Shown: in pieces, positions 37,323 to 45,539 of the stretch
Layout: the number at the start of each line of letters is the position of its first letter
Numbering within the stretch: position 1 is the first letter of the stretch
Assembly: GCA_036337015.1 (NCBI GenBank)
Contig: JAYZEZ010000007.1
Span: 372,001-436,000, forward strand
Direction of reading: 5' to 3'
Origin: Casp-alpha2 sp036337015
GTDB taxonomy: Bacteria; Pseudomonadota; Alphaproteobacteria; Rhodospirillales; Casp-alpha2
DNA: 64,000 nucleotides
Program-made: the position numbers and the translations under genes
The notes under the pieces: model-generated
What the model saw: only the letters and a program-made list of their open reading frames with translations
The model's database searches: none
Told to the model about the DNA's origin: nothing

Positions 37323-39164
37323 TTAATTTTTTCCTAGTTTTGTTTCATAACCACGTGGGGTATAGACTCTCTCACCTATAGTGGTTTTAAAAATACGCGT
37401 TGAACTTGATCCAACCAAAACTAATGTCAACATGTCGACCATATCAACCTTCAATTCAATAAGTGAAACTACCGTAACACTTTCATCAAGTCGGCCAAGA
37501 TTACGAGCTATAATTACGGGCGTTTCAGGAGTCCTTTTTTCAAGAAGAATTTCCTGGGCCAATGCTAATAGTTTTTTTCGTCTTTTTGATACAGGGTTAT
37601 AAAGAGCTACGACAAAATCACCTTCCGCAGCAGCTCTTAGGCGATGTTCGATTTTTTCTTGAGAAGTTAAAAGATCTGACAAAGAAATGACACAAAAGTC
37701 ATGGCCGAGTGGAGCACCAATACGAGCAGCAGCGGCTTGTAAAGCAGAAACACCTGGTGCTACTGATACATTTATACGGTTCCATTCTGGATTGTCTTTG
37801 CTATCAAGAAGTTCATAAACAAGTGTTGCAAGTGCATAGATACCAGCATCACCAGAACACACTAAGACTACCCTGCGACCCTTAGCAGCAAGATTAAGAG
37901 CCTGACATGCACGCTCCTCTTCACGACCTAAGTCGGAAATATGGCATGGTGTATTACCAATAATCTCTTTTATTAGATCCAAATAAAGACTATAGCCTAC
38001 CACTTCATCTGCCATAAATAGGGTAGCGGTCACCTCTGGTGTCCGCCACTCATCGGCACCTGGTCCAATTCCTACAATGCTTAACTTGCCCTGTGCATGA
38101 CCTATCGTTAAGGGGTCGATGAATTTATACGACTTAGCAACCGCACAGGTGGCATGACTAGACTTTTTCTTTTCTATCAACAGTTTTCCATCAGCCCCGA
38201 CAGCAGCTAAAGCAGCACCCTCAGCTACACCGTGACACCCAACTTCTTCAAAAACAATGTTCGACGGATTGGCAAGACGATCATACTCTGCCTCTAATTT
38301 ATCCGCCGGAAAAAACCTTGCTGGCACCTTAAAGTGTTGAGCTAATGCATGAACAGCGTCCTCATCTGACTTCACGTCTATAGAGACCACAACAGCAACT
38401 GATTTATGAGAATAGCCACCGTTACTTAATGTAGTCTCAGCAAGTTCAATTACCTCCGACGAATCGGAAAATCGCTCACAGCCTACACCTAAAGCCAATA
38501 CGGGTGGATTTAGTATTAAGTCTTTTCCAGGGTTTTCTATCATCCGATCCGTAACACGGATAGCAATCGGGTTGATGCTAGGGTCATTTCTCTTTTTATT
38601 TAAAAATTTAGCTTTGGATTCACTTATCCAAGACGCATCACCCGCTTCAACGACTAGAGACACTGGCTCTCTTGCCAACAACATTTGTGTTATCGCTTTT
38701 GCCGAATCTAAACTAGAAACATGCCAGCCTTTAGGTGGATTATCTAAAGCTAATCCCAGACCAATGTCTCCTGCAGTTGTAATGCAAGCATGCCCTCCAG
38801 TAAATTCACTGATAGCTTTTACTAATTTGTTTGCCCCACGATGACCACCTAACAAGGGTACAATAGAAGACCCATCTTCAGCTACAGAAATTACTGGTGG
38901 TTCATTTAGTTTATTCGAAATTAAGCTTGCGAGTGCACGAATAACAATTCCAGTCGAGCAAATGCAGACAATAGGCCGGCCTTCCGTAAAAATTCTGCCT
39001 AAGTGATTTATTGTATCTGCAAAAGCTAGATCGGCCTCGTTTACCCTACCTTCTAATCCATGTATTTCCGATCTTGGGAGAATTTTTTTAAGACGTTTTG
39101 CTAAAACAAATCCACTTGGACCAAGAGTGATTATTGCTACGTTCGCAAGTAAAACTTTATCCAC
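37323..39164 (-). CDS. cobJ: Fused CbiG (cobalt-precorrin-5A hydrolase) and CobJ (precorrin-3B C17-methyltransferase)
   Basis: 613 residues with two activities. Residues about 1-355 correspond to CbiG: an N-terminal domain with CSTGIVIRALA and GGHRGAN, and the C-terminal CobE-like part with LALGVGCERFS and EVGCHGVAEGAALAA. Residues about 362-613 are a SAM methylase of the CobJ/CbiH type with SIVGIGPG, VCSGDAGIYALA, APGVSALQAA and ALYNPVSKRR. The two steps (ring contraction/C17 methylation and delta-lactone opening) are close in the pathway, so fusion is sensible. It overlaps cobI by 8 bases. The symbol is given for the methylase part. Confidence 0.92.
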   Translation of the reverse strand: MDKVLLANVAIITLGPSGFVLAKRLKKILPRSEIHGLEGRVNEADLAFADTINHLGRIFTEGRPIVCICSTGIVIRALASLISNKLNEPPVISVAEDGSSIVPLLGGHRGANKLVKAISEFTGGHACITTAGDIGLGLALDNPPKGWHVSSLDSAKAITQMLLAREPVSLVVEAGDASWISESKAKFLNKKRNDPSINPIAIRVTDRMIENPGKDLILNPPVLALGVGCERFSDSSEVIELAETTLSNGGYSHKSVAVVVSIDVKSDEDAVHALAQHFKVPARFFPADKLEAEYDRLANPSNIVFEEVGCHGVAEGAALAAVGADGKLLIEKKKSSHATCAVAKSYKFIDPLTIGHAQGKLSIVGIGPGADEWRTPEVTATLFMADEVVGYSLYLDLIKEIIGNTPCHISDLGREEERACQALNLAAKGRRVVLVCSGDAGIYALATLVYELLDSKDNPEWNRINVSVAPGVSALQAAAARIGAPLGHDFCVISLSDLLTSQEKIEHRLRAAAEGDFVVALYNPVSKRRKKLLALAQEILLEKRTPETPVIIARNLGRLDESVTVVSLIELKVDMVDMLTLVLVGSSSTRIFKTTIGERVYTPRGYETKLGKN

Positions 39165-39879
39165 GCTTAAGCCCCGCCTTTTTTTTCGAATTTACTAAAA
39201 CCATTGAAAAATAAGGAGCATTTTTTTTGGATATCTCTCTCATTTGAAAAATTTTTTGATCCGGCATAGAAGCATGTTCAACGTAAATAGCGTTGTGGTC
39301 TAGACCTAACCTCGATAAAACACGCTTTACCTTACCTAAATGACGGCCAATTTTCATGATTGCTGCAGTATCTGTATCTAATAGTTTGCGTTCTAATTTA
39401 TCCTCATCCATAGGTGCTGGAAGGAGAGTTAAAATTTCATTGCGCGATACTAAGGGATATCCTGCAACAGCAGCTACAGCCCCCAAAGAAGATACGCCGG
39501 GCACAACCTCTACATTATAATTGCTCGACAGTCGTTCGTATAAATACATGAATGATCCATAAAGAAATGGATCCCCTTCACAGATTAGCGCCACATCACG
39601 ACCAAAGTTCAGATGCTTTTTAATCTCCTTTGCATAATGATCATAAACATCATTTGCTGGAAAACTTTCTGGCGTCATCGGTGTGCGAATGACTATTTCA
39701 ATCTGTTTGTTACCAAGATTAGGAGCTGCTATCGACCGAGCCAAGCTCTCGCCCACTTCAGGCGCTGGATAAGCTATAACTGGAACCGTCTGCAAGATTC
39801 TTAAAGATTTTACTGTGATCAATTCTGGATCACCGGGACCTACCCCTAATCCATATAATCTACTACTAACATTGCTCAT
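39157..39879 (-). CDS. cobI: Precorrin-2 C20-methyltransferase
   Basis: 240 residues. The tetrapyrrole methylase fold is shown by YGLGVGPGDPELITVKS, the CEGDPFLYGSF motif (typical of CobI/CbiL) and VPGVSSLGAVAA. It commits precorrin-2 to cobalamin. One base separates it from the cobL stop and it overlaps cobJ by 8 bases, so the block is tightly coupled. Confidence 0.94.
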   Translation of the reverse strand: MSNVSSRLYGLGVGPGDPELITVKSLRILQTVPVIAYPAPEVGESLARSIAAPNLGNKQIEIVIRTPMTPESFPANDVYDHYAKEIKKHLNFGRDVALICEGDPFLYGSFMYLYERLSSNYNVEVVPGVSSLGAVAAVAGYPLVSRNEILTLLPAPMDEDKLERKLLDTDTAAIMKIGRHLGKVKRVLSRLGLDHNAIYVEHASMPDQKIFQMREISKKNAPYFSMVLVNSKKKAGLKRG

Positions 39880-39880
39880 C

Positions 39881-41104
39881 TTATTCTTTATCCGCTATAA
39901 GTTGGGTTACTTCCAACATGGGTTTTAATACAGAATAGTTCTTTATTTCCCCAATTAAATGGGAGCGACTTATTGAAAATCTAATAAGATCACTATGATA
40001 TTTATGATGAAATTGAATTAAAGTCTGCTCTGCTTCAGTTGTAACTCCATTCACAACCAATCTTCCGCCAGGCCTTAGAGTTTTCCAGCAAGCCTCTAAC
40101 AGCCCTAAAACAGAGACACCTCCACCAACAAAAATGACATCAGGGGCAATAGTAATTTTAGTAAAAATTTCTGGCGCTCTACCATGCACAACTTGTAGGC
40201 TTGGAACACCGAGATTTTCAGCATTTCGCTTTATACGGCCAACTCTTTCAAAGTCGCATTCGATTGCAACTACTTTTGCTGAAGGTTCGCACCTCAACCA
40301 TTCTATGCCTACACTTCCTGAACCGGCTCCAACATCCCATAACACACGTCCTGGCAATGGAGAAAGCCTAGAAAGAGTAGCCGCACGCACCTCCCGTTTG
40401 GTAATTTGGCCATCGTTTTCATATGCATCATCAGGCAGACCAGGCACACGTGACCAAAAATTATGATTGCATTCCAATGTTGCACGACAAAACACTGCAA
40501 TAGTGTTGAGGTCCTCTAACTTTTTATAATTCCAATCTTTTGCAATACCATCAACACGAGTTTCATCGCTACCCATATTTTGGAAAACTGTAATTTCACT
40601 TAATCCAAACCCTTTTTTCACCAATAAAGCAGCGAGTTCGGTTGGCGTGGATCTGTCACGGCTTAAAATTAATAACCGCTCACCTTCTATTAAATGTAGA
40701 GTTACTGTGAAAATAGAACGACCGTGCACAGTTAAACATTTTACGTCTGGTAACGACCAACCCATGCGCGCTGCTGCTAAACTAAATGCCCCTGGGGCCG
40801 GAATAACAGAAACAGAATCTATACCAAATCTTTCAATTACATTTTTTCCAACACCAAAATTTAATGGATCACCTGATGCCAAAACGATAACCCATTTTCC
40901 AGAATTTTGGCTTATGACATCTAACGCTTTTTCAATTCCATTAGACCAATCAACCCTTATTTCACTTCCAACCTCAACTTTCGATAGGTGCCGCTCTCCG
41001 CCAACTAATACGTCAGCACTTTCAATCAATTTACGCGTTTCATTGACTAGCCCATCAAGTCCTTCTTCCCCAATACCTATAACTTTGATCCATTTTTTTT
41101 TCAT
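39881..41104 (-). CDS. cobL: Precorrin-6Y C5,15-methyltransferase (decarboxylating)
   Basis: 407 residues. The N-terminal half is a tetrapyrrole methylase (VIGIGEEGLDG, ASGDPLNFGVG, APGAFSLAAARMGW; CbiE-like). The C-terminal half is a Rossmann methyltransferase (LLWDVGAGSGSVGIEW-type motif around 250-265 and VFVGGG; CbiT-like). It methylates C5 and C15 and decarboxylates the acetate chain. It is the usual CobL fusion length and overlaps cobH by one base. Confidence 0.94.
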   Translation of the reverse strand: MKKKWIKVIGIGEEGLDGLVNETRKLIESADVLVGGERHLSKVEVGSEIRVDWSNGIEKALDVISQNSGKWVIVLASGDPLNFGVGKNVIERFGIDSVSVIPAPGAFSLAAARMGWSLPDVKCLTVHGRSIFTVTLHLIEGERLLILSRDRSTPTELAALLVKKGFGLSEITVFQNMGSDETRVDGIAKDWNYKKLEDLNTIAVFCRATLECNHNFWSRVPGLPDDAYENDGQITKREVRAATLSRLSPLPGRVLWDVGAGSGSVGIEWLRCEPSAKVVAIECDFERVGRIKRNAENLGVPSLQVVHGRAPEIFTKITIAPDVIFVGGGVSVLGLLEACWKTLRPGGRLVVNGVTTEAEQTLIQFHHKYHSDLIRFSISRSHLIGEIKNYSVLKPMLEVTQLIADKE

Positions 41105-41730
41105 TATTCACACGCTAAGGCATTAATGGAAGCAGATGCTATGGCACTTCCACCAAGACGTCCCCTTAACGTAATAAATGGAATATCCCATTCCGAAGCA
41201 AATTGAATTAGAGCGTCTTTGGATTCTCTTGCGCCTACAAAACCTACCGGAAAGCCACATATCAAAGCTGGTTTCGGTGCACCTTTTTGTAGCAACTCTA
41301 ATAACCTAAACAAAGCTGTTGGAGCATTTCCTATAACTACCACTGCACCATCGAGTTTTTTTTCCCACAAATCTACTGCAGCAGCTGAACGAGTGATATT
41401 CAAAGACTTTGCTATTTCTCTAACACCATCACTATTAAGTGTACAAATAACGTCATTACGTTTTTTGAGACGATCCCGGCTAATACCAAAAGAAACCATT
41501 TCAGCATCAACAAGAATGCAAGCCCTATTAAAAATTGCGATCCGACCAGCTTCTACTGCACTGCTACTAAAAATCAGATCATCAGCAATTGATGGTTGGC
41601 CACAGGCATGGATAAGACGCACAGCTATGTTTTCTTCATCCTTTGACAATCTGGATAGATCAATTTCTGCTCTAATCAAAGAAAAAGATTTTTCATAAAT
41701 TTCTTCAGGATTACTGATGTAATCAAACAT
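41104..41730 (-). CDS. cobH: Precorrin-8X methylmutase
   Basis: 208 residues from the ATG at 41730, chosen because AGGTGG lies five bases upstream (the GTG at 41739 is part of that region). Family motifs are HACGQPSIADDL, the active-site-like segment RSAAAVDLWE, and IGNAPTALFRLLEL with GFPVGFVGARESK. It moves a methyl group from C11 to C12, giving hydrogenobyrinate or cobyrinate. It follows cbiX by 25 bases. Confidence 0.94.
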   Translation of the reverse strand: MFDYISNPEEIYEKSFSLIRAEIDLSRLSKDEENIAVRLIHACGQPSIADDLIFSSSAVEAGRIAIFNRACILVDAEMVSFGISRDRLKKRNDVICTLNSDGVREIAKSLNITRSAAAVDLWEKKLDGAVVVIGNAPTALFRLLELLQKGAPKPALICGFPVGFVGARESKDALIQFASEWDIPFITLRGRLGGSAIASASINALACE

Positions 41731-41755
41731 TAAAACCACCTAATAGGCTTTATTA

Positions 41756-42754
41756 CTAATTACCCGAATCGGTATTAGGGGCCTCCTGATTATGATGGTC
41801 ATGATTGTGATGGTCATGATTGTGATGGTCATGACTATGGCCATGTACCACCCCATGGTCATGTGCATCGTGTCCATCAGTACCAATCCCTTGAACATGA
41901 TGATGATGACCTACTTGAGGTGCACCTAAATCTGATTCAAAACCAATTATTTGTTCGCGGTATTTACACAACGCACAATTCATAGCGTTGTCACCTTCCA
42001 AAGCCTGATAAACACGATCAAGGAATGTATCAATAAGGAGTTCGTGATCATTTAGATAAGAAGCTTTAATAAACTCAATTTCTGGGTGTTTTACAGCGAT
42101 AGAATCAGACCAGTCATAAATACGTTGCACTAAAATTCCAGTAAAGAGGAAGAAGGGGAACACAATAATACGCCGATATCCTAACTTAACTGCCTTCTCT
42201 AATCCTGCATCAACTAATGGATAGGCAACGCCAGAATAACTAACTTCCGCCCAACCAAAGCCCATGCCCTCCCACAACATACGCGCTACCTTATTAATAT
42301 TTGAATTAGCATCTGGATCATTGGTGCCCCGACCGACAACCATCAATAAAGTATCTGATCTGCTAACTGTTTCTATAGATTCATTTTCTGCTGCCTCTAT
42401 CCTCTGTTTAGCAGCCTCTAACAACCGGCTATCTAAACCTAGTTCGCTTGCATAAATCATTTCTATTTCTGGATTTTCAGCACCAAAGTTATTTACTTCT
42501 GACGGAAGATCGTTTTTCACATGTCCAGCAGCGAACAACATCCCAGGAACACAAACGATACGTTTAGCTCCGAGTGCTTTTAATTTTTCAAGACCTGTTC
42601 TAATCACTGGTGTGGCAAATTCTAAAAAACCACTTTCCACTGAAAAGTCGGGAAGTCTTTTGGAAAAATGTCCAGCCAGTTTATTAAATTGTTCGATCGC
42701 GCCATCATTACGACTGCCATGGCCGCAAATCATTACAGCAGTGTTGCTTTTCAT
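41756..42754 (-). CDS. cbiX: CbiX-type sirohydrochlorin cobaltochelatase with Fe-S motif and His-rich tail
   Basis: 332 residues. Two CbiX repeats are visible: the first with MICGHGSRN (metal-site His12) and AAGHVKND, the second with PFFLFTGILVQRI. Then comes an MxCxxC motif (MNCALC, Cys260 and Cys263), as in the Fe-S-containing Bacillus megaterium CbiX, and a C-terminal tail extremely rich in His (about 285-325). It should insert cobalt into sirohydrochlorin, early in the pathway. The tail may store or deliver cobalt. The leader contains a 24-base tandem repeat. It is first in the minus-strand corrin block. Confidence 0.9.
   Translation of the reverse strand: MKSNTAVMICGHGSRNDGAIEQFNKLAGHFSKRLPDFSVESGFLEFATPVIRTGLEKLKALGAKRIVCVPGMLFAAGHVKNDLPSEVNNFGAENPEIEMIYASELGLDSRLLEAAKQRIEAAENESIETVSRSDTLLMVVGRGTNDPDANSNINKVARMLWEGMGFGWAEVSYSGVAYPLVDAGLEKAVKLGYRRIIVFPFFLFTGILVQRIYDWSDSIAVKHPEIEFIKASYLNDHELLIDTFLDRVYQALEGDNAMNCALCKYREQIIGFESDLGAPQVGHHHHVQGIGTDGHDAHDHGVVHGHSHDHHNHDHHNHDHHNQEAPNTDSGN
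41794..41838. repeat. 15-base tandem repeat inside cbiX encoding the His-rich tail
   Basis: Three consecutive 15-base units (41794-41808, 41809-41823, 41824-41838); the first two are identical and the third differs at two positions. In frame on the minus strand they encode repeated HDHHN units. Because the unit is a multiple of three, slippage would lengthen or shorten the tail without a frameshift. Confidence 0.9.
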
Positions 42755-42802
42755 TACGCTTGGTCCTTGCCTCCGAGCTACGCTTGGTCCTTGCCTTCGA
42801 GC
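42755..42802. repeat. 24-base tandem duplication immediately upstream of cbiX
   Basis: The two units (42755-42778 and 42779-42802) match at 23 of 24 positions and abut the cbiX ATG on the minus strand. Each unit contains purine-rich GGAGGCAAGGA or GAAGGCAAGGA, so the duplication doubles a potential ribosome binding site. The upstream frame reaches a stop without a start codon, so it is untranslated leader. Confidence 0.88.
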
Positions 42803-42903
42803 GTTGTTAAATTAAGTATAATCTTCTCAACATCAAAAAAGATGTTATGCCAATCAATTGAGTGCGGGGCAAGACTTCTTATTAGATTAAATATGAAATT
42901 ATT

Positions 42904-43347
42904 TCATATATCCTTGCTTTGCGTTCCGCGAAGGTTTTCACTCAAATGTTGGCTAAGAATAGAAAGTGCACGTATACCTTCTTGCGTACCTGGCTTGCGA
43001 GCTAACGCTAATAAACCAGTTAGACCACCTCTAGAAGGAGAGGCTGCAGATACCTCTCTTGAAACTTCAACTAATGCTTCAGCAAGTCCTTTTAGAAGTT
43101 TCTGGCTTTCAGGACGGTCTAGGGCACGCACTAATTGCATCAACCCTTGATTGCGGGTAATGCGATCAAGCAATGACAAACCTTCACTGAAGGCTGATGA
43201 CATTCTTGTCACCATTTCATCTGACATCGCATCCCGTGCAGAAGTTACAAGTGTTGATAATTCATATAATTGCTCTATCTCTCCTTTGGAAAAATTTTGT
43301 TCATTCAATGAATCATTATGGGATTCTTTATTAAAGTCGGTAGTCAT
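42904..43347 (-). CDS. DUF1641 family protein
   Basis: 147 residues, mostly helical, with the DUF1641 ending (GGLTGLLALARKPGTQEGIRALS, described in parts around 117-140). Members are commonly found beside sulfide:quinone oxidoreductase or formate dehydrogenase genes. Here it starts 11 bases after the SQR gene. Its function is unknown; an accessory or scaffolding role for the oxidoreductase is inferred from context only. Confidence 0.78.
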   Translation of the reverse strand: MTTDFNKESHNDSLNEQNFSKGEIEQLYELSTLVTSARDAMSDEMVTRMSSAFSEGLSLLDRITRNQGLMQLVRALDRPESQKLLKGLAEALVEVSREVSAASPSRGGLTGLLALARKPGTQEGIRALSILSQHLSENLRGTQSKDI

Positions 43348-43358
43348 ATTAAAACTCC

Positions 43359-44492
43359 CTAAAGTAAACCGCGCACTGTAGTCCAGTACATTTGGTTATA
43401 AGAGACCTTAAACCAATGCATTGATTGATTCGGCGGCTTTAGATCAGGTGGATTTTGATAATTAAACATAGCGTACGTTGCTTTTTCATGGCCAGCCTCA
43501 ATAAAACAATAGACCTTCCCATCATATTCTCGTACAGGCGTACCAATTTTAATTTTAGAAGCAATGTTTTCAGCAACCACTTCAGCTTGAAAATGAGCTG
43601 CAGACCCTGTTTTACTAACTGGAAGATTTGTGGTATCACCCAAAACATATACGTTGTCGTGACCCTCCATCGTTAGTTGATGACGATCAGTTGGAATCCA
43701 ACCAGACATTCCGAGCCCATTATCTTCTATAACTTCCATTCCATGGTGTTCTGGAATAGAAATTAGAAGATCATATTCAACTTCAGTTCCTTCTTCGCTA
43801 TGTATTATTTTATTTTCTGCATCCACTTCTTTTACATTAAACAAGGTTTCGTATTCAACTCCCATGCGCTCGAATTCAGGTGTAGCCCAGGTCGCAACAT
43901 TTTCAATACTATGAATACGATTAATTGGATAATGATACTTGATATGCACTTTATCGCGTATTCCCCTAGCAACAAAATAATCGTGCAGAGAAAATGTTAG
44001 TTCAACAGGTGCTATTGGGCATTTATGTGGCACTCCGACTGTTATAGCAACTTTCCCACCCTCAAATTCACGCAAGCTCTTATACATTTTAACTGCTGAT
44101 TCTTCAGTATAGAAGAATTCAGCGCCTTCCGCTAAGCCCGGGATTTCCTTTGGCATCATGCGGGAACCTGTGGCAATTACGATAATGTCGTAATCATGTG
44201 TTTTGCCACCTTCAGTCAACACCTTATTCTGAGACAACTGAAACTCTTTAACTGGATCTACATGAAAATCAATAGAAGATTCTAACAAGCTAGCCTCATC
44301 TCGATAAAGTTCATCAGGCATCATTTGTCCGAACGCAACATATAACAAACCGGGTTGATACATATGTCTTTCAGAGGCGGAAAGCAAAGTTATACTTGCA
44401 TTTCCAGCACTCAATTCGCCAGATAGTCGCCGAGCAAGATTATTTGCGACAATAGTGCCTGCCGTACCACCGCCTACGACTAAGATTCTCAT
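43359..44492 (-). CDS. sqr: Sulfide:quinone oxidoreductase-like flavoprotein
   Basis: 377 residues from the ATG at 44492, placed after GGAGAG. The N-terminal FAD motif is VVGGGTAGT (5-13), followed by the ATGSR segment and VYVLGDTTNLP near 281-291. Only two cysteines exist: Cys158 (PHKCPIAPVE) and Cys329 (VYCFIEAGH), matching the C-terminal redox pair positions of SQR and flavocytochrome c sulfide dehydrogenase. The third Cys of bacterial type I SQR is absent. It would oxidise sulfide to persulfide/polysulfide and pass electrons to quinone at the membrane. It lies downstream of TusA and DsrE genes, which could accept the sulfane sulfur. Confidence 0.87.
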   Translation of the reverse strand: MRILVVGGGTAGTIVANNLARRLSGELSAGNASITLLSASERHMYQPGLLYVAFGQMMPDELYRDEASLLESSIDFHVDPVKEFQLSQNKVLTEGGKTHDYDIIVIATGSRMMPKEIPGLAEGAEFFYTEESAVKMYKSLREFEGGKVAITVGVPHKCPIAPVELTFSLHDYFVARGIRDKVHIKYHYPINRIHSIENVATWATPEFERMGVEYETLFNVKEVDAENKIIHSEEGTEVEYDLLISIPEHHGMEVIEDNGLGMSGWIPTDRHQLTMEGHDNVYVLGDTTNLPVSKTGSAAHFQAEVVAENIASKIKIGTPVREYDGKVYCFIEAGHEKATYAMFNYQNPPDLKPPNQSMHWFKVSYNQMYWTTVRGLL

Positions 44493-44564
44493 TACACTCT
44501 CCAACTAAATTTTAACAAGTGTTAATTTTATTCAAATTAAGATTCTAGCCTATGATAAATTAGG

Positions 44565-44801
44565 TCATTTCGCTTTACGAACCTTAATATGCCAGACATC
44601 TTCAATTTGTTCACTACTTACTAATTCGTGACCACATTTATTGACCCATTCAGGCACATCTGTAGCTGTACCTTGGTCAGTAGACAAAAGCTCAACTCCA
44701 TCACCCACATTAGCTTGCTTCATATAGGTAATTAGCTCCATTAAAGGGCCAGGACAAAAAGTATTTTTTGCATCAACAATCTTAAAATCACTCATTTGCA
44801 T
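44565..44801 (-). CDS. TusA-family sulfur carrier protein
   Basis: 78 residues with the single-domain TusA/SirA fold and the reactive Cys16 in NTFCPGPLMEL. An alternative ATG two codons later is possible. TusA-like proteins carry sulfane sulfur as a persulfide, either for tRNA thiolation or in sulfur oxidation. The position between a DsrE-like gene and SQR favours the sulfur-oxidation type. Confidence 0.88.
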   Translation of the reverse strand: MQMSDFKIVDAKNTFCPGPLMELITYMKQANVGDGVELLSTDQGTATDVPEWVNKCGHELVSSEQIEDVWHIKVRKAK

Positions 44802-44833
44802 TGCATCCTTTTAAAAACTTTATCAGGTATATT

Positions 44834-45223
44834 TTAAAAAGTTAGTATTTCACCACCCTCAGCATCAACCAAGAATTTTGTTAAACCCGTAGGAGGACCA
44901 AATTCAGAAAGAAGGTCATCCTTCTCTACTTTTAACAAGTCTAAAGCCATTGAGCATGGCAATAACTTAGCATCACCAAGGTCTGCCGCCTGTTGAAATA
45001 GTTGTCTAAAAGAAGGCACTCCATCCTGATTAAGAAGCTCACCAAAATCACCTTCAGTTGGAGCGACTTCTGTGCTCCCCTTGATAAAGTATGTCATTGC
45101 ATTCATCGAAAAAAACACTGTGACATCATCACCGCAGGCAGCTCCGACTGAAGCTACCATTGCTGCCATTTGTAATTTTTCATGTGCGCCAGATACACAC
45201 ATTATATTTATTTTTTTTGACAT
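44834..45223 (-). CDS. DsrE/DsrF-like sulfur-transfer protein
   Basis: 129 residues from the ATG at 45223 (an earlier start at 45280 gives unrelated residues). The DsrE-like fold is indicated by NIMCVSGAHEKLQMAAMVASVGAA and by a Cys in LLPCSMALD (about residue 94), at the site where DsrE2-type proteins carry persulfide. It is the first gene of DsrE, TusA, SQR, DUF1641. With TusA it probably relays sulfur produced by SQR. Confidence 0.82.
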   Translation of the reverse strand: MSKKINIMCVSGAHEKLQMAAMVASVGAACGDDVTVFFSMNAMTYFIKGSTEVAPTEGDFGELLNQDGVPSFRQLFQQAADLGDAKLLPCSMALDLLKVEKDDLLSEFGPPTGLTKFLVDAEGGEILTF

Positions 45224-45339
45224 TTTAAACGACCTATTTTTCCTATTACACACAGATAACAATGCGCAAAACCCAAGCACACAAGTTTTTAGTAGAAAAT
45301 CCTAGTTTAATTGCTTCGAAATTTTCTGGCAGCTATTAG

Positions 45340-45537
45340 TTAAAAGGATCCCTTGAGCATGTCGCACATAATGTGTTGCGTTGCAAACCATCGGTGTCTA
45401 TCCAAAAACTGCACCAAAGATAAACATCAATTCAGCGGCTTTATCAGGGAGCTATCCCATAAACATACTCAAAGAGGGATGAGCCCGCACCTAATAAATG
45501 TGGAACAGATTAAGCATAACCCAATCCACTCAAAGAA
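45340..45537 (-). pseudogene. Possible degraded remnant of cbtA downstream of cbtB
   Basis: No intact gene follows cbtB, where cbtA normally sits. Translating the minus strand gives, in one frame, SVPHLLGAG (VPHLLGA at 45486-45506), resembling the conserved VPHLIGAP of the CbtA C-terminus. After a frame change it gives PDKAAELMFIFGAVFG, loosely like the following CbtA helix, with stops in between. The N-terminal three quarters of CbtA are missing. This is a weak, eye-level match and could be coincidence. The rest of the 45224-45539 gap holds only the likely promoter region of the DsrE gene. Confidence 0.3.
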
Positions 45538-45539
45538 AT

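Noticed and set aside
41219..41698. Long plus-strand frame (159 codons) opposite cobH
   Set aside because: Antisense shadow of a well-supported methylmutase gene; composition follows the opposite strand's codons.
42668..43150. Plus-strand frame of 160 codons spanning the cbiX leader and the DUF1641 gene
   Set aside because: It covers the 24-base repeat and antisense of two supported genes, with no recognised similarity.
45224..45539. A second cobalamin riboswitch controlling cbtB or the DsrE gene
   Set aside because: I looked for the B12-box and the conserved core on both strands and found neither; the gap is also downstream of cbtB.
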